Shown here in pieces: positions 9,002-17,468 of a DNA stretch of 64,000 bases; position 1 is the stretch's first letter; the number at the start of each line of letters is the position of its first letter. Made by a program: the position numbers and the translations under genes. Below the pieces are notes generated by a model. It saw nothing but the letters and a program-made list of their open reading frames with translations. It searched no databases and was not told the DNA's origin. Source of the DNA: Microbacterium maritypicum. GTDB taxonomy: Bacteria > Actinomycetota > Actinomycetes > Actinomycetales > Microbacteriaceae. The stretch lies in NCBI RefSeq assembly GCF_008868125.1, contig NZ_WAAQ01000002.1, forward strand, positions 186,001 to 250,000. The letters are read 5' to 3'.

Positions 9002-9020
9002 TTAGCTAAGCCTAACCAAA
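9002..9020 (+). promoter_or_regulatory. DtxR/IdeR-type iron box upstream of the HtaA-domain gene
   Basis: 19-bp sequence ttagctaagcctaaccaaa matches 16 of 19 positions of the DtxR consensus. It lies 77 bases before the GTG of the HtaA-domain gene, in the divergent intergenic region. With the hmuT box it would place both directions under iron control. Confidence 0.75.
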
Positions 9021-9096
9021 ATCCAACCTTCGCCCGACTGCATTGCGGCACCGCCGGCGTGCGTGTTCTTCTGCGCGCCCGGAGCCGTGGAGAACC

Positions 9097-12000
9097 GTGA
9101 ACGCCTCAGCCACAGCATCCTCAGGGAGCGCCCGCATACGCGTGCTGCTCGCCGCTTTCGTCTCCTTCCTCCTCGTCGCCGCCGGTGCGGTGATCGTCCC
9201 GCCCGCGCACGCCGCCGGCGCGGCGGTCACAGCCGCGGTCGCCTCCGCGGGAACCTCGGGGGTGAGCGTGCAGGTGCAGGTCAGCGGTCTGCCCGAGGTC
9301 GAAGGCGCCTACGCGGCCCTCATCGTGAAGGGCACGGAGTCCGGGCTCAGCGGCGGGGGCGGGTACGCCGCGTTCGTCATGCCGACGGTCGCGGGAGGGG
9401 AGAGCACGTTCACGCTCGACGCGCCGGCCGGCTCGCTGGACCGCACGAAGGCGTACGAAGTGCTCGTCTGGCAGAAGCACTCGAATCCGAACGAGACCAC
9501 GATCTACGGCCGGGGCGATGTCGCCGTCTCGGCCGGGCAGTGGGACGCGGTGTTCGGCACCGTTCCCACCGACCCGGGAACCGACCCGGGAACCGACCCG
9601 GGAACTGACCCCGGTACGGATCCGGGTACCGACCCCGGAACTGACCCCGGTACGGATCCGGGTACCGACCCCGGTACGGATCCGGGTGAGACCCCGAAGT
9701 CGGCGGCGATCGAGGTTTTCCTCGCCGACGGCACGACTCCGGCCGCAGGCGTGGCGCTCAAGGCGGGCGACAAGGTGGTCGTGAAGGGTTCCGGCTACGA
9801 CCCGGCCGCGAACCTCGGGACCGAGGGCCGTGGTGTGCCGATCCCGAAGCACCTCCCGCAGGGGACCTACGTCGTGTTCGGCAACTTCGCCTCGGCATGG
9901 CAGCCCTCCGCCGGGGCCGCGTCATCGGCCCGCTCGGTGGGTACGCAGGTCTGGGCTCTGGCCGAGGGCGTGCTGAACCAGGTCCCTGCGCAGTACCAGG
10001 GTGCGATCCGCGCGCAGTGGGTCGACATCGCGGCCGACGGCACGTTCCAGGCGACTCTGACACTGAAGGATGCCGCGACGGCGCCGGGGTCTTACGGCGT
10101 CTACACCTACGCGGCCGGTGGCGTGATCAATGCCGACCAGGAGCGCAGCGTCGCCCTGAACTACAGCGAGAACCCCACGGTCTCCGCGGTCGTGAAGACG
10201 GCCACCGCGAAGGACGGCCTGACCGTCACGGCATCCGCGTCGAAGCTCGGTGCGATCACCGGCGCGTACGTCGCACTGATCGAGAAGGGCACCGAGGCGA
10301 ACGTCACGGGCAGCAGCGGGTTCCTCGCGATGCAGTACGTGCGTCCGATCTCGGGCGGCGTCTTCACGGTCGACCTGACCGCCGCCGCCGACACGCTCGA
10401 CCGCACGAAGTCCTACGAGGTCATCGTCTGGAAGCAGCACTCGAACCCTGACGCGAGCACCATCTACGCCCGCTCGAGCATCACCGTCACCGACGCGCAG
10501 TGGGAGAGCCTGCAGCCCGCCCCGGTCTCCGCAGCGATCGAGGTGTTCCTCGCCGACGGCACCACCCCGGCGGCCGGAGTGCCGCTCAAGGCCGGTGACG
10601 AGGTCGTGGTGAAGGGTGTGGGCTACGACCCGGCCGCGAACATCGGCGGACGCGGGGTGCCGATCCCGAAGCACCTTCCGCAGGGCACCTACGTCGTCTT
10701 CGGCAACTTCGCCTCGACATGGCAGCCGTCCACGGGTGCCGCATCGTCGACACGTTCGGTCGGCTCGCAGGCCTGGGCTCTGGCCGAGGGCGTGCTGAAC
10801 GAGGTCCCTGCGCAGTATCAGGGCGCGATCCGTGCGCAGTGGGTCGACATCGCGGCCGACGGAACGTTCCAGGCGGCCTTGACGCTGAAGGACGCGGCCA
10901 CGACGCCCGGTTCTTACGGCGTCTACACCTACGCGGCCGGTGGAGTGATCAATGCCGACCAGGAGCGCAGCGTCGCCCTGGACTACGGCGTCACCCCGGC
11001 CGTGACGCCCACGGCGAAGTCTGTGACCGCGAAGGACGGCCTGACCGTCACGGCATCCGCGTCGAAGCTCGGTGCGGTCACCGGCGCGTACGTCGCCGTC
11101 ATCGAGAAGGGCACCGAGGCGGACGTCACCAGCAGCAGCGGATTCCTCGCGATGCAGTACGTGCGCAACATCACCGGAGGCGCGTTCACCGTCGACCTGA
11201 CCGCGGCCGCCGACACGCTCGACCGTACGAAGTCGTACGAGGTCATCGTCTGGAAGCAGCACTCGATGCCCGATGCGAGCACGATCTACGCGCGGGGCGC
11301 CGTCACGGTGACCGACGCGCAGTGGGACACCCTCTTCCCGGCAGGGCCGACCGTCGTCACGACGGTGAAGACGGCGACGGCGAAGGACGGTCTGACCGTC
11401 GCGGCCGCAGCCACGAATCTGGGCGAGATCCCCGGCGCATACGTCGCACTGGTCGAAGCCGGAACCGAGGCAGACGTGAGCGCCGATGGCGGGTTCCTCG
11501 CGATGCAGTGGGCGCAGAAGGTCACGTTCGGCGCCTTCTCGATCGACCTCACGACCGCGGCGAAGAACCTCGACCGCACGAAGTCGTATGAGGTCATCGT
11601 GTGGAAGCAGCACTCGAATCCCGATGCGAGCACGATCTACGCCCGATCGGGCGTGACCATCACGTCCGCACAGTGGGACGCACTGTTCGACGTGGAGGTG
11701 CCGGAGGTGCCCGAGACACCGGTCACGCCGACGACCCCGGCGGCGAACGTTCCCGGCGGCTCCCTCCGCTGGGCGATCTCCTCGTCGTTCACGAACTACA
11801 TCACGAGCGATATCGCCAAGGGCTCGATCGCGGTCTCCGACGGGGCGACCCGTTCGGGCGGCCAGTTCCAGTTCGGCCAGACGGTCGGCGGCGACTTCGA
11901 CATCGCCACCGGTCTCGGCAGCGTCGTGTACCGCGGTTCCGTGCGTTTCACCGGACACCAGGGCGTGCTCGATGTGACCGTGTCGAACCCGCAGATCCGC

Positions 12001-13293
12001 ATCACGTCCGCGAACCTTGCGACGCTGTACGTCACGAGCGGCGGTGCGCAGGTGCCGTTCGCGACCCTCGACCTCTCGAATGCGGCGCGCATCGCGGCCA
12101 ACGGTGCGGTGACGTACACGGCAGCCCCCGCGGCGCTGACCGCCGAGGGACGCGACCGCGTGCTGTCGGGCTACGGCACCACGCTGAACCCCGTGACGTT
12201 CACGATCGGCTCCGTCTCCGCGGCGCCGGCAGGGTCGAGCGGCACGGTCGCAGCGGCGGCCGTCACGTCGAAGACCACGCTCCCGGCGACCCCGCCGGCG
12301 ACCGAGGGCATCGACGCCGACGAGGCCAACCTGTCGGCGCTCGCCTCAGGGCGGCCGGCGACGGTGTCGGCATCCGGATTCCGCGCGAACGAGCAGGGAA
12401 TCAAGGTCGTCGTCTACTCCACCCCGGTTCTGCTCGACACCGTGACGGCCGACGCGAACGGCGTCGCCACCTGGTCGGGTGCACTCCCGGCAAGTCTCGA
12501 GGACGGCGCGCACACGCTCACGTTCCAGGGCTCGGTGAACCGCGGTCTCGCGTTCACGCTGAACAGGGCCACGACCGCGATCGGCGTCTGCACGGTCGAG
12601 GGCGCCACGCTCGAGTGGGGCTACAAGGAGTCGTTCCGCACCTACATCGAGGGCATCGCGAAGGGCGGCTGGACGCTGACCGACGTCGCCTACCGGTACC
12701 CCGACTACGTGTGGGAGAACGGCACCGGTTCGTTCGACGACAAGACCCTCGCCGGCCTGGTCTCGTACGGCGGGAGCATCACGTTCACCGGTCACGAGGG
12801 AGCGCTGAACACGACGCTCGCGAACGCCGGTGTCGAGCTCGCCGGAGAGAAGGGCTATCTCGTCTTCGACGTGACCGGCACCACGCAGGGCGGAGAGCGC
12901 ATCGACCAGAAGGGCGTGCGTCTCGCAGAGTTCCCCCTCGGCGATGCGGCCGCGGCCGACGGTGTGTTGACGCTCGACGCGATCCCGACCACGCTGACAG
13001 AGGCCGGCGCATCCGCGTTCGGCACCTACGCCGCGGGTGAGGAGCTCGACCCGGTCACCGCCGTGATCCCGGTCGGCGCCGACTGCGGCGTCGCCGAGGA
13101 GAAGCCCGACTCCGACTCCGCGGCGACCGCAGTGGTGACCACCGCGAACGAGCCTGCGGACGCCGAAGGCGCCCCGGTGTGGCCGTGGATCGTCGGCGGC
13201 CTGCTCGTCATCCTGCTCGCGGCGACCGGCGGTGTGCTGATCGTCCGCCGCAACCGCGAGGCCGAGACCGCCGACACGGCGACCGAGCTCTAG
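9097..13293 (+). CDS. htaA: Giant modular HtaA-domain haem-binding surface protein
   Basis: 1,398-residue membrane-anchored surface protein. A signal peptide (about 1-40, ending PPAHAA) is followed by repeat type A (about 45-155) and a (DPGT)n linker (about 157-198). Next come repeat type B (203-358), A (359-475), B (479-630), A (632-748) and A (752-865), a Pro-rich linker, HtaA domain 1 (about 888-1043), an Ig-like domain, HtaA domain 2 (about 1169-1330), and one membrane helix (about 1362-1383) with a basic tail. Both HtaA domains keep the Tyr (SFTNYI, SFRTYI) and His (FTGHQG, FTGHEG) that correspond to haem ligands in corynebacterial HtaA. The GTG was chosen because a GGAG lies before it and a signal peptide follows. 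It faces hmuTUV and probably captures haem and passes it to HmuT. The A/B repeats make it much larger than typical HtaA. Confidence 0.88.
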   Translation: MNASATASSGSARIRVLLAAFVSFLLVAAGAVIVPPAHAAGAAVTAAVASAGTSGVSVQVQVSGLPEVEGAYAALIVKGTESGLSGGGGYAAFVMPTVAGGESTFTLDAPAGSLDRTKAYEVLVWQKHSNPNETTIYGRGDVAVSAGQWDAVFGTVPTDPGTDPGTDPGTDPGTDPGTDPGTDPGTDPGTDPGTDPGETPKSAAIEVFLADGTTPAAGVALKAGDKVVVKGSGYDPAANLGTEGRGVPIPKHLPQGTYVVFGNFASAWQPSAGAASSARSVGTQVWALAEGVLNQVPAQYQGAIRAQWVDIAADGTFQATLTLKDAATAPGSYGVYTYAAGGVINADQERSVALNYSENPTVSAVVKTATAKDGLTVTASASKLGAITGAYVALIEKGTEANVTGSSGFLAMQYVRPISGGVFTVDLTAAADTLDRTKSYEVIVWKQHSNPDASTIYARSSITVTDAQWESLQPAPVSAAIEVFLADGTTPAAGVPLKAGDEVVVKGVGYDPAANIGGRGVPIPKHLPQGTYVVFGNFASTWQPSTGAASSTRSVGSQAWALAEGVLNEVPAQYQGAIRAQWVDIAADGTFQAALTLKDAATTPGSYGVYTYAAGGVINADQERSVALDYGVTPAVTPTAKSVTAKDGLTVTASASKLGAVTGAYVAVIEKGTEADVTSSSGFLAMQYVRNITGGAFTVDLTAAADTLDRTKSYEVIVWKQHSMPDASTIYARGAVTVTDAQWDTLFPAGPTVVTTVKTATAKDGLTVAAAATNLGEIPGAYVALVEAGTEADVSADGGFLAMQWAQKVTFGAFSIDLTTAAKNLDRTKSYEVIVWKQHSNPDASTIYARSGVTITSAQWDALFDVEVPEVPETPVTPTTPAANVPGGSLRWAISSSFTNYITSDIAKGSIAVSDGATRSGGQFQFGQTVGGDFDIATGLGSVVYRGSVRFTGHQGVLDVTVSNPQIRITSANLATLYVTSGGAQVPFATLDLSNAARIAANGAVTYTAAPAALTAEGRDRVLSGYGTTLNPVTFTIGSVSAAPAGSSGTVAAAAVTSKTTLPATPPATEGIDADEANLSALASGRPATVSASGFRANEQGIKVVVYSTPVLLDTVTADANGVATWSGALPASLEDGAHTLTFQGSVNRGLAFTLNRATTAIGVCTVEGATLEWGYKESFRTYIEGIAKGGWTLTDVAYRYPDYVWENGTGSFDDKTLAGLVSYGGSITFTGHEGALNTTLANAGVELAGEKGYLVFDVTGTTQGGERIDQKGVRLAEFPLGDAAAADGVLTLDAIPTTLTEAGASAFGTYAAGEELDPVTAVIPVGADCGVAEEKPDSDSAATAVVTTANEPADAEGAPVWPWIVGGLLVILLAATGGVLIVRRNREAETADTATEL
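9567..9690 (+). repeat. (Asp-Pro-Gly-Thr)n coding repeat
   Basis: About ten tandem 12-base units encoding Asp-Pro-Gly-Thr form a flexible linker in the HtaA-domain protein. The unit varies between gacccgggaact- and gatccgggtacc-like forms, and some six-base palindromes (ggtacc, ggatcc) arise from it. Slippage could change linker length between strains. Confidence 0.85.
9703..11340 (+). repeat. 828-base duplicated module inside the HtaA-domain gene
   Basis: The segment starting at 9703 (B repeat plus A repeat) is repeated starting at 10531 with very similar sequence. Examples are the shared peptides AAIEVFLADGTTPAAGV, PKHLPQGTYVVFGNFAS and GAIRAQWVDIAADGTFQA. The offset measured at identical codons is 828 bases (276 codons). 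A further A repeat follows at about 11350. The high similarity suggests recent internal duplication. Confidence 0.85.
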
Positions 13294-13308
13294 CCGACGC
13301 GCACCACG

Positions 13309-13347
13309 GAACGGCCCTCCCCGCGGCGGACGCGGGGAGGGCCGTTC
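13309..13347 (+). terminator. Intrinsic terminator-like hairpin after the HtaA-domain gene
   Basis: Perfect 17-bp stem (gaacggccctccccgcg with its complement) and a 5-base loop, 16 bases after the stop codon. Confidence 0.85.
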
Positions 13348-13395
13348 TCTCGTCACCCGGTGCGCGGTATCCGTCGGTGGTGGGACAATGGATGC

Positions 13396-13710
13396 ATGGC
13401 CCCCACCGACTCCCACCAGACCGTCGAAGCGACCGTGCGCCGCGTGCCGCGGTACGGCGTGCTCATGGGCATCGGCGTCGTGGTCGGCGTGATCGCGGCC
13501 GGCATCCTCACCTGGACCGGCAGCTTCGACGAGTCGCAGGCCCTCGACGTCGTCTACCCGCCCGGTCAAGTGTTCGGTTTCCTGCTGCTGTGGACCGTTC
13601 CGATCGGCATTGCGCTCGGCGGCATCGCCGGCCTGATCATGGAGCGCCTCGCCCGTCGTCACGACCGGGTCGTGCGGGTCGACCGCGAGACCGTCGTCGA
13701 AGAGGACTGA
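13396..13710 (+). CDS. Small two-helix membrane protein
   Basis: 104-residue hypothetical protein with two clear membrane segments: YGVLMGIGVVVGVIAAGILTW near residues 20-40 and VFGFLLLWTVPIGIALGGIAGLIM near residues 58-81. The charged C-terminus (ERLARRHDRVVRVDRETVVEED) is probably cytoplasmic. I do not recognise a functional motif. The ATG at MAPTDSHQ was chosen over an upstream frame that enters the preceding terminator. It stands alone between a terminator and a convergent hypothetical gene. Confidence 0.7.
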   Translation: MAPTDSHQTVEATVRRVPRYGVLMGIGVVVGVIAAGILTWTGSFDESQALDVVYPPGQVFGFLLLWTVPIGIALGGIAGLIMERLARRHDRVVRVDRETVVEED

Positions 13711-13713
13711 CCT

Positions 13714-14319
13714 CTACGCGAGTTCGGCGATCACCGGGCGGATCGCGGCGTCGAACGCCACGACGTCCCGACGCAGGCCATCGGTCACCGCCACTGTGAG
13801 CGCTCCGATCCACCAGATCCCCCGCTGCGACAGCGGGAGCACCTGCACGTTCAGCTCGAAGGAGTGCGCACGCCGCCCGACCTCGCGCTCGAACTCCGCG
13901 ATCGCGCTGGCATATGCCCGGTAGGAGTCGCTGCCTGTGTGGCTCTTCATCGACGACACGTAGCGGTCGTGCGCCCTGCGGGCGTATTCCAGGACGGGTG
14001 TCGCGAATGGTGTGATCGCCGAGGTCAGCTCTGCGGCCCCGGAGGCCGGCAGGGCCACCAGGGTGTCGAAGCCGTCGACGAGTTCGAGAGGGACGCCAGA
14101 GTGATGCGCGCGCGGCTCGACCGTCATGTCCCAGTACTCGCGCCACTGCGCTTCGACCGCGGGAGAGGCCGTGGCGGCATCCGGAGTTCTGACCGGCAGA
14201 TCGCGCAGGCCCGGCAGATCGTCCGTGGCTCGGATGCCGAGTCCTTGGCGCAGCGCTAGCGCCACGAGAACCGGTACGCTCGCGTCTTCGCGGATCAGCC
14301 ACTGCGGCTTGTCGGACAT
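13714..14319 (-). CDS. Hypothetical protein
   Basis: 201-residue soluble protein of unknown function, starting MSDKPQWLIREDASVPVLVALALRQGLGI. It is alpha-helical in appearance, with a Trp-rich ending (QRGIWWIGALTVAVTDGLRRDVVAFDAAIRPVIAELA). No signal peptide, membrane helix or known catalytic motif was seen. Its start codon lies inside a long perfect inverted repeat. Its stop is 3 bases from the convergent small membrane-protein gene. Confidence 0.65.
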   Translation of the reverse strand: MSDKPQWLIREDASVPVLVALALRQGLGIRATDDLPGLRDLPVRTPDAATASPAVEAQWREYWDMTVEPRAHHSGVPLELVDGFDTLVALPASGAAELTSAITPFATPVLEYARRAHDRYVSSMKSHTGSDSYRAYASAIAEFEREVGRRAHSFELNVQVLPLSQRGIWWIGALTVAVTDGLRRDVVAFDAAIRPVIAELA

Positions 14320-14348
14320 GGCCCCATCGTAGGTGCGATGGGGCCATG
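14317..14348 (-). other. Perfect inverted repeat covering the start codon of the upstream-reading gene
   Basis: 13-bp arms (catggccccatcg and complement) separated by six bases. The outermost bases are the ATG of the gene at 13714-14319 read on the minus strand. In RNA this hairpin would hide the start codon. It could instead be the terminator of the adhesin gene ending at 14421. Confidence 0.7.
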
Positions 14349-14420
14349 TGCGGCAATGAGCGTCGCGACCTTCGCGCCTCTTGAACGGAAAGTGTGCTGC
14401 GCGCCGGATCGGAATACGAC

Positions 14421-16076
14421 CTAGGTGAGCGAACGCGAGCGCCGCCGTGCGCCTCGCGCGGACATCAGTGCGGCGCCGACGAGGAGGAGCAAACCGCTCA
14501 GCGCGAGCGCGGGCGACTGGTCGACACCGCCGGTGTTGGCGAGGGTGCCATTGCCGGTGTTGGCGACGGTGCCATCGCCGGATCCACCGCCCGTCGTCGG
14601 CACGTCCGCTCGCACGTTGGCGACGGCCAGGTCGATGCCTGCTGTTGTGGTTCCTTCGGTCACGGAGAACTCGATCGGCGACGCGAGGAGGACGTAGCCG
14701 GTTGGGGCGGTGATCTCCTTGAGCCAGTAGGACTGGTATCCGGTGTCGCCGGGTGCCACGGGCGCTCCGTTGGCCCAGTCCGAGCGCCTGATCTCCGACA
14801 GCGTGAGCGTTCCGTCAGCGCCCACCGGGAAGACGGAGAGGCCGTCGAGGGTCACGGGGTTGACGCCCGCGGTCGCATCCGCCTGGCTCAGGAAGATGGA
14901 GAAGGATGCTCCGCTGAGCGGTGCGCCCGAGACGTCGGTCTTGGCGATCGTGATGCCTCCGAACAGGTCCGCCGGGGCGACGAAGTCGGTCGTCGCGGAC
15001 GCCGACAGGCTCTCTCCCGTCGGCGTGAGGAAGTCGACGAAGACCTGGCAAGTCGGATCGCCGTTCCACACGTAGGACAGGTCGATCGCGGTGGGCATTC
15101 CGGTCGCTGCCGCCGTCAGAGTGACCGCCCCTGCGGTGTCGGTCGTCGTGCACAGAGCCACGTTCGAGGACTGGGGAGCTGTGAGGATGCCGTCCGTCAA
15201 CGTGACACCAGCTGCCGCACCCGGGCAGAGCGTCACGGGCCCGGTGCCGGTGGAGGTGATCGTGATCGGCCAGTCGAAGTTAGCGGCAACAGTGAACTGG
15301 GCGGTCTGAGCGACAGTCGTCGAGGGCTGAGCCGGTCCGGTGACCGCGAGCGTCGGCGTCGCGGGGATGACCGGATGCTGCGCGCACGTCGCCTCCGCGT
15401 CGGAGATCACGGCGGTCTCCGGGTTGGCCGGGTCGGAGCCGTCGAACTGGTACTGGTTGAAGTAGTTCCGCGCCTCAGTGTTCACCGTGTCGGCCGCGTG
15501 GCCCTCGCTGAGACACCACACCTGCAGCTGCGCCAGTGCCCGCGACCGCTTCGTACTGACATCAGCCGTGCTCAGAACGTAGGCGATCTGGTGCGCCGAC
15601 TCCTCGCTGATCTTCGGGTTGCCCTCGACCTCCCCAGGAGGGCGGCCTGCGCATCCGCCGGCGTGGAAGTCGGTGCAGAAGCGCCACCCCAGATCGACGT
15701 TGCCCGCGCCATCCAGCTTGCCGCCGCAGTACGGCAGCCCGCCGGCGAAGCTCGACAGCGCTCCGGTCGCGTCATCCATCACACGCGTCCCCTCGTTTCC
15801 GTACTGGAAAACGACTCTGCTGGCGAGAAGTTCGGTTTGCGCCTCCCCGATCAGGGTGAACGAGGTGGGCGTGTTGTCAGATCCGTCGGCCGTGGACGTG
15901 GTGCCCTCGCACGCCGGCACAACGGGCGGATCCGTCAGGGGTACAGATACGACACTGCGCACCGGAGATACAGAGGGCCCGGCCGCTGACGCTGGTTGCA
16001 CGCCAGCGAGTACGGCGATCACTGCGGCAACGACACCGATCATCCAGGGGCGACCCACGCGAACTCGAATTCTCAT
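14421..16076 (-). CDS. Thioester-domain / SpaA-domain surface adhesin with class-E sortase signal
   Basis: 551-residue secreted wall-linked protein. A signal peptide (WMIGVVAAVIAVLAGVQPASAAG) precedes a region with RFCTDF and a helical stretch ending ALAQLQVWCLSEG. This resembles the Cys...Gln pair of thioester (TQXA) adhesin domains. After a beta-rich region comes a SpaA/Cna-B prealbumin-like domain (GGITIAKTDVSGAPLSGASF ... YWLKEITAPTGYVL). The C-terminus is the LANTG class-E sortase motif, a hydrophobic helix and a basic tail (RRRSRS). The ATG was chosen for the GGAGAG upstream. A covalent host- or surface-binding adhesin is the inferred role. No sortase gene is in the window. Confidence 0.82.
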   Translation of the reverse strand: MRIRVRVGRPWMIGVVAAVIAVLAGVQPASAAGPSVSPVRSVVSVPLTDPPVVPACEGTTSTADGSDNTPTSFTLIGEAQTELLASRVVFQYGNEGTRVMDDATGALSSFAGGLPYCGGKLDGAGNVDLGWRFCTDFHAGGCAGRPPGEVEGNPKISEESAHQIAYVLSTADVSTKRSRALAQLQVWCLSEGHAADTVNTEARNYFNQYQFDGSDPANPETAVISDAEATCAQHPVIPATPTLAVTGPAQPSTTVAQTAQFTVAANFDWPITITSTGTGPVTLCPGAAAGVTLTDGILTAPQSSNVALCTTTDTAGAVTLTAAATGMPTAIDLSYVWNGDPTCQVFVDFLTPTGESLSASATTDFVAPADLFGGITIAKTDVSGAPLSGASFSIFLSQADATAGVNPVTLDGLSVFPVGADGTLTLSEIRRSDWANGAPVAPGDTGYQSYWLKEITAPTGYVLLASPIEFSVTEGTTTAGIDLAVANVRADVPTTGGGSGDGTVANTGNGTLANTGGVDQSPALALSGLLLLVGAALMSARGARRRSRSLT

Positions 16077-16334
16077 GCTTCTCTCCCAGTTAGAGGCGTT
16101 CGACGCGCAAGACGGGTCGAACAGGCCCAGAGCCCCCAGCGAAGCCCCGATACTCATGAGACGCAAGACGTCGCCGTTCATTACGGTCGCACGTGAAGTT
16201 CGGTGAGTCAACGTCTTGCTGGCGGTGCCCGATCGGACCTCGAGTGCTGACGGGCAATCGGTCGCGGTTCGAGTGCGTCATCCGTGCCTCTCGATCCGGA
16301 GATCGCGGCCCTCGGCTGACGGTAGGATCGAGGT

Positions 16335-17444
16335 GTGGCTGCCTCCCCCACCAATCCCTATTCCGAAGCCGGCGTCGATACCGCTGCAGGCGATCTCGCC
16401 GTCGAGCTGATGAAGTCCTCCGTGCGCGCGACGCACGGACCCGAAGTGCTCGGCGGTGTCGGCGGATTCGCCGGCCTGTTCGACGCCAGCGCGCTGCTCG
16501 GCTATCGTCGGCCGCTACTGGCCAGCAGCACAGACGGCGTCGGCACCAAGGTCGCGATCGCCCAGGCGATCGACAAGCACGACACGATCGGGCAGGACCT
16601 GGTCGGGATGGTCGTCGACGACATCGTCGTGGTGGGTGCCAGGCCGCTCTTCATGACCGACTACATCGCGTGCGGCAAGGTCGTGCCTCAGCGCATCGCC
16701 GACATCGTGCGCGGCATCGCCGAGGCCTGCTCCGCCACGGGCACCGCACTTGTCGGCGGCGAGACGGCAGAGCACCCTGGTCTCCTCGGGCCGCGCGACT
16801 ACGATGTCGCCGGTGCCGCCACCGGCGTGGTCGAGGCCGACGCCATCCTCGGCGCCGAGCGCGTGCAGGACGGCGACGTCGTGCTCGCCGTGCAGTCCAG
16901 CGGTCTGCATTCCAACGGCTACTCCCTCGTTCGCCATATCGTCACCGGCGCGGGCATCAGCTACGCAGACACCGCGGCCGACTTCGGTACCACCTGGGGT
17001 GAGGCCCTCCTCGAGCCGACCCGCCTCTACACGCTCCCGCTGCTGCGCCTCATCGATGCGCTCGGCGGCGGCGTTCACGCGCTCAGCCACGTCACCGGCG
17101 GCGGAATCGCGGCGAACCTCGCCCGCGTGCTCCCGCAGGGGACCTGGGCGGAGGTCGATCGCGGCACGTGGTCGCCCAGCCCGGTCTTCCGCGTGCTCAG
17201 CGACATCGCAGGTTCCTCGCTCGAGTCGGCGGAGGGCACCTGGAACCTCGGCATCGGCTTCCTCGCGGTGATCGCGCAGGACAAGAAAGATGCCGCCATC
17301 GCTGCGCTCGCCGCAGAGGGCATGCCCGCCTGGCAGGTCGCGACCGTGGGCTTCGGCGCGCGTCCGGCCGGCGAGTTCGAACAGGGCGCCAAGGGCGTCG
17401 ACGGCGGAGCGGTGCGCCTCGTGGGCGCCTACTCCTCCCACTGA
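16335..17444 (+). CDS. purM: Phosphoribosylformylglycinamidine cyclo-ligase (AIR synthetase)
   Basis: 369-residue PurM, which closes the imidazole ring to AIR using ATP in purine synthesis. It starts at a GTG giving (V)AASPTNPYSEAGVD, the conserved N-terminus of this enzyme. Hallmarks are LLASSTDGVGTKVAIA (ATP/substrate binding), GQDLVGMVVDDIVVVGARPLFMTDYIA, ALVGGETAEHPG, SSGLHSNGYSL and HVTGGGIAANLARVLP. Length is normal. purF follows 24 bases downstream, so the two are cotranscribed. Confidence 0.97.
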   Translation: MAASPTNPYSEAGVDTAAGDLAVELMKSSVRATHGPEVLGGVGGFAGLFDASALLGYRRPLLASSTDGVGTKVAIAQAIDKHDTIGQDLVGMVVDDIVVVGARPLFMTDYIACGKVVPQRIADIVRGIAEACSATGTALVGGETAEHPGLLGPRDYDVAGAATGVVEADAILGAERVQDGDVVLAVQSSGLHSNGYSLVRHIVTGAGISYADTAADFGTTWGEALLEPTRLYTLPLLRLIDALGGGVHALSHVTGGGIAANLARVLPQGTWAEVDRGTWSPSPVFRVLSDIAGSSLESAEGTWNLGIGFLAVIAQDKKDAAIAALAAEGMPAWQVATVGFGARPAGEFEQGAKGVDGGAVRLVGAYSSH

Positions 17445-17468
17445 AGAAACGGATGAAGTAACCACCCC

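Noticed and set aside
9567..9690. Short tandem repeats resembling a CRISPR array
   Set aside because: The 12-base units have no spacers and stay in frame as Asp-Pro-Gly-Thr codons inside the HtaA-domain gene.
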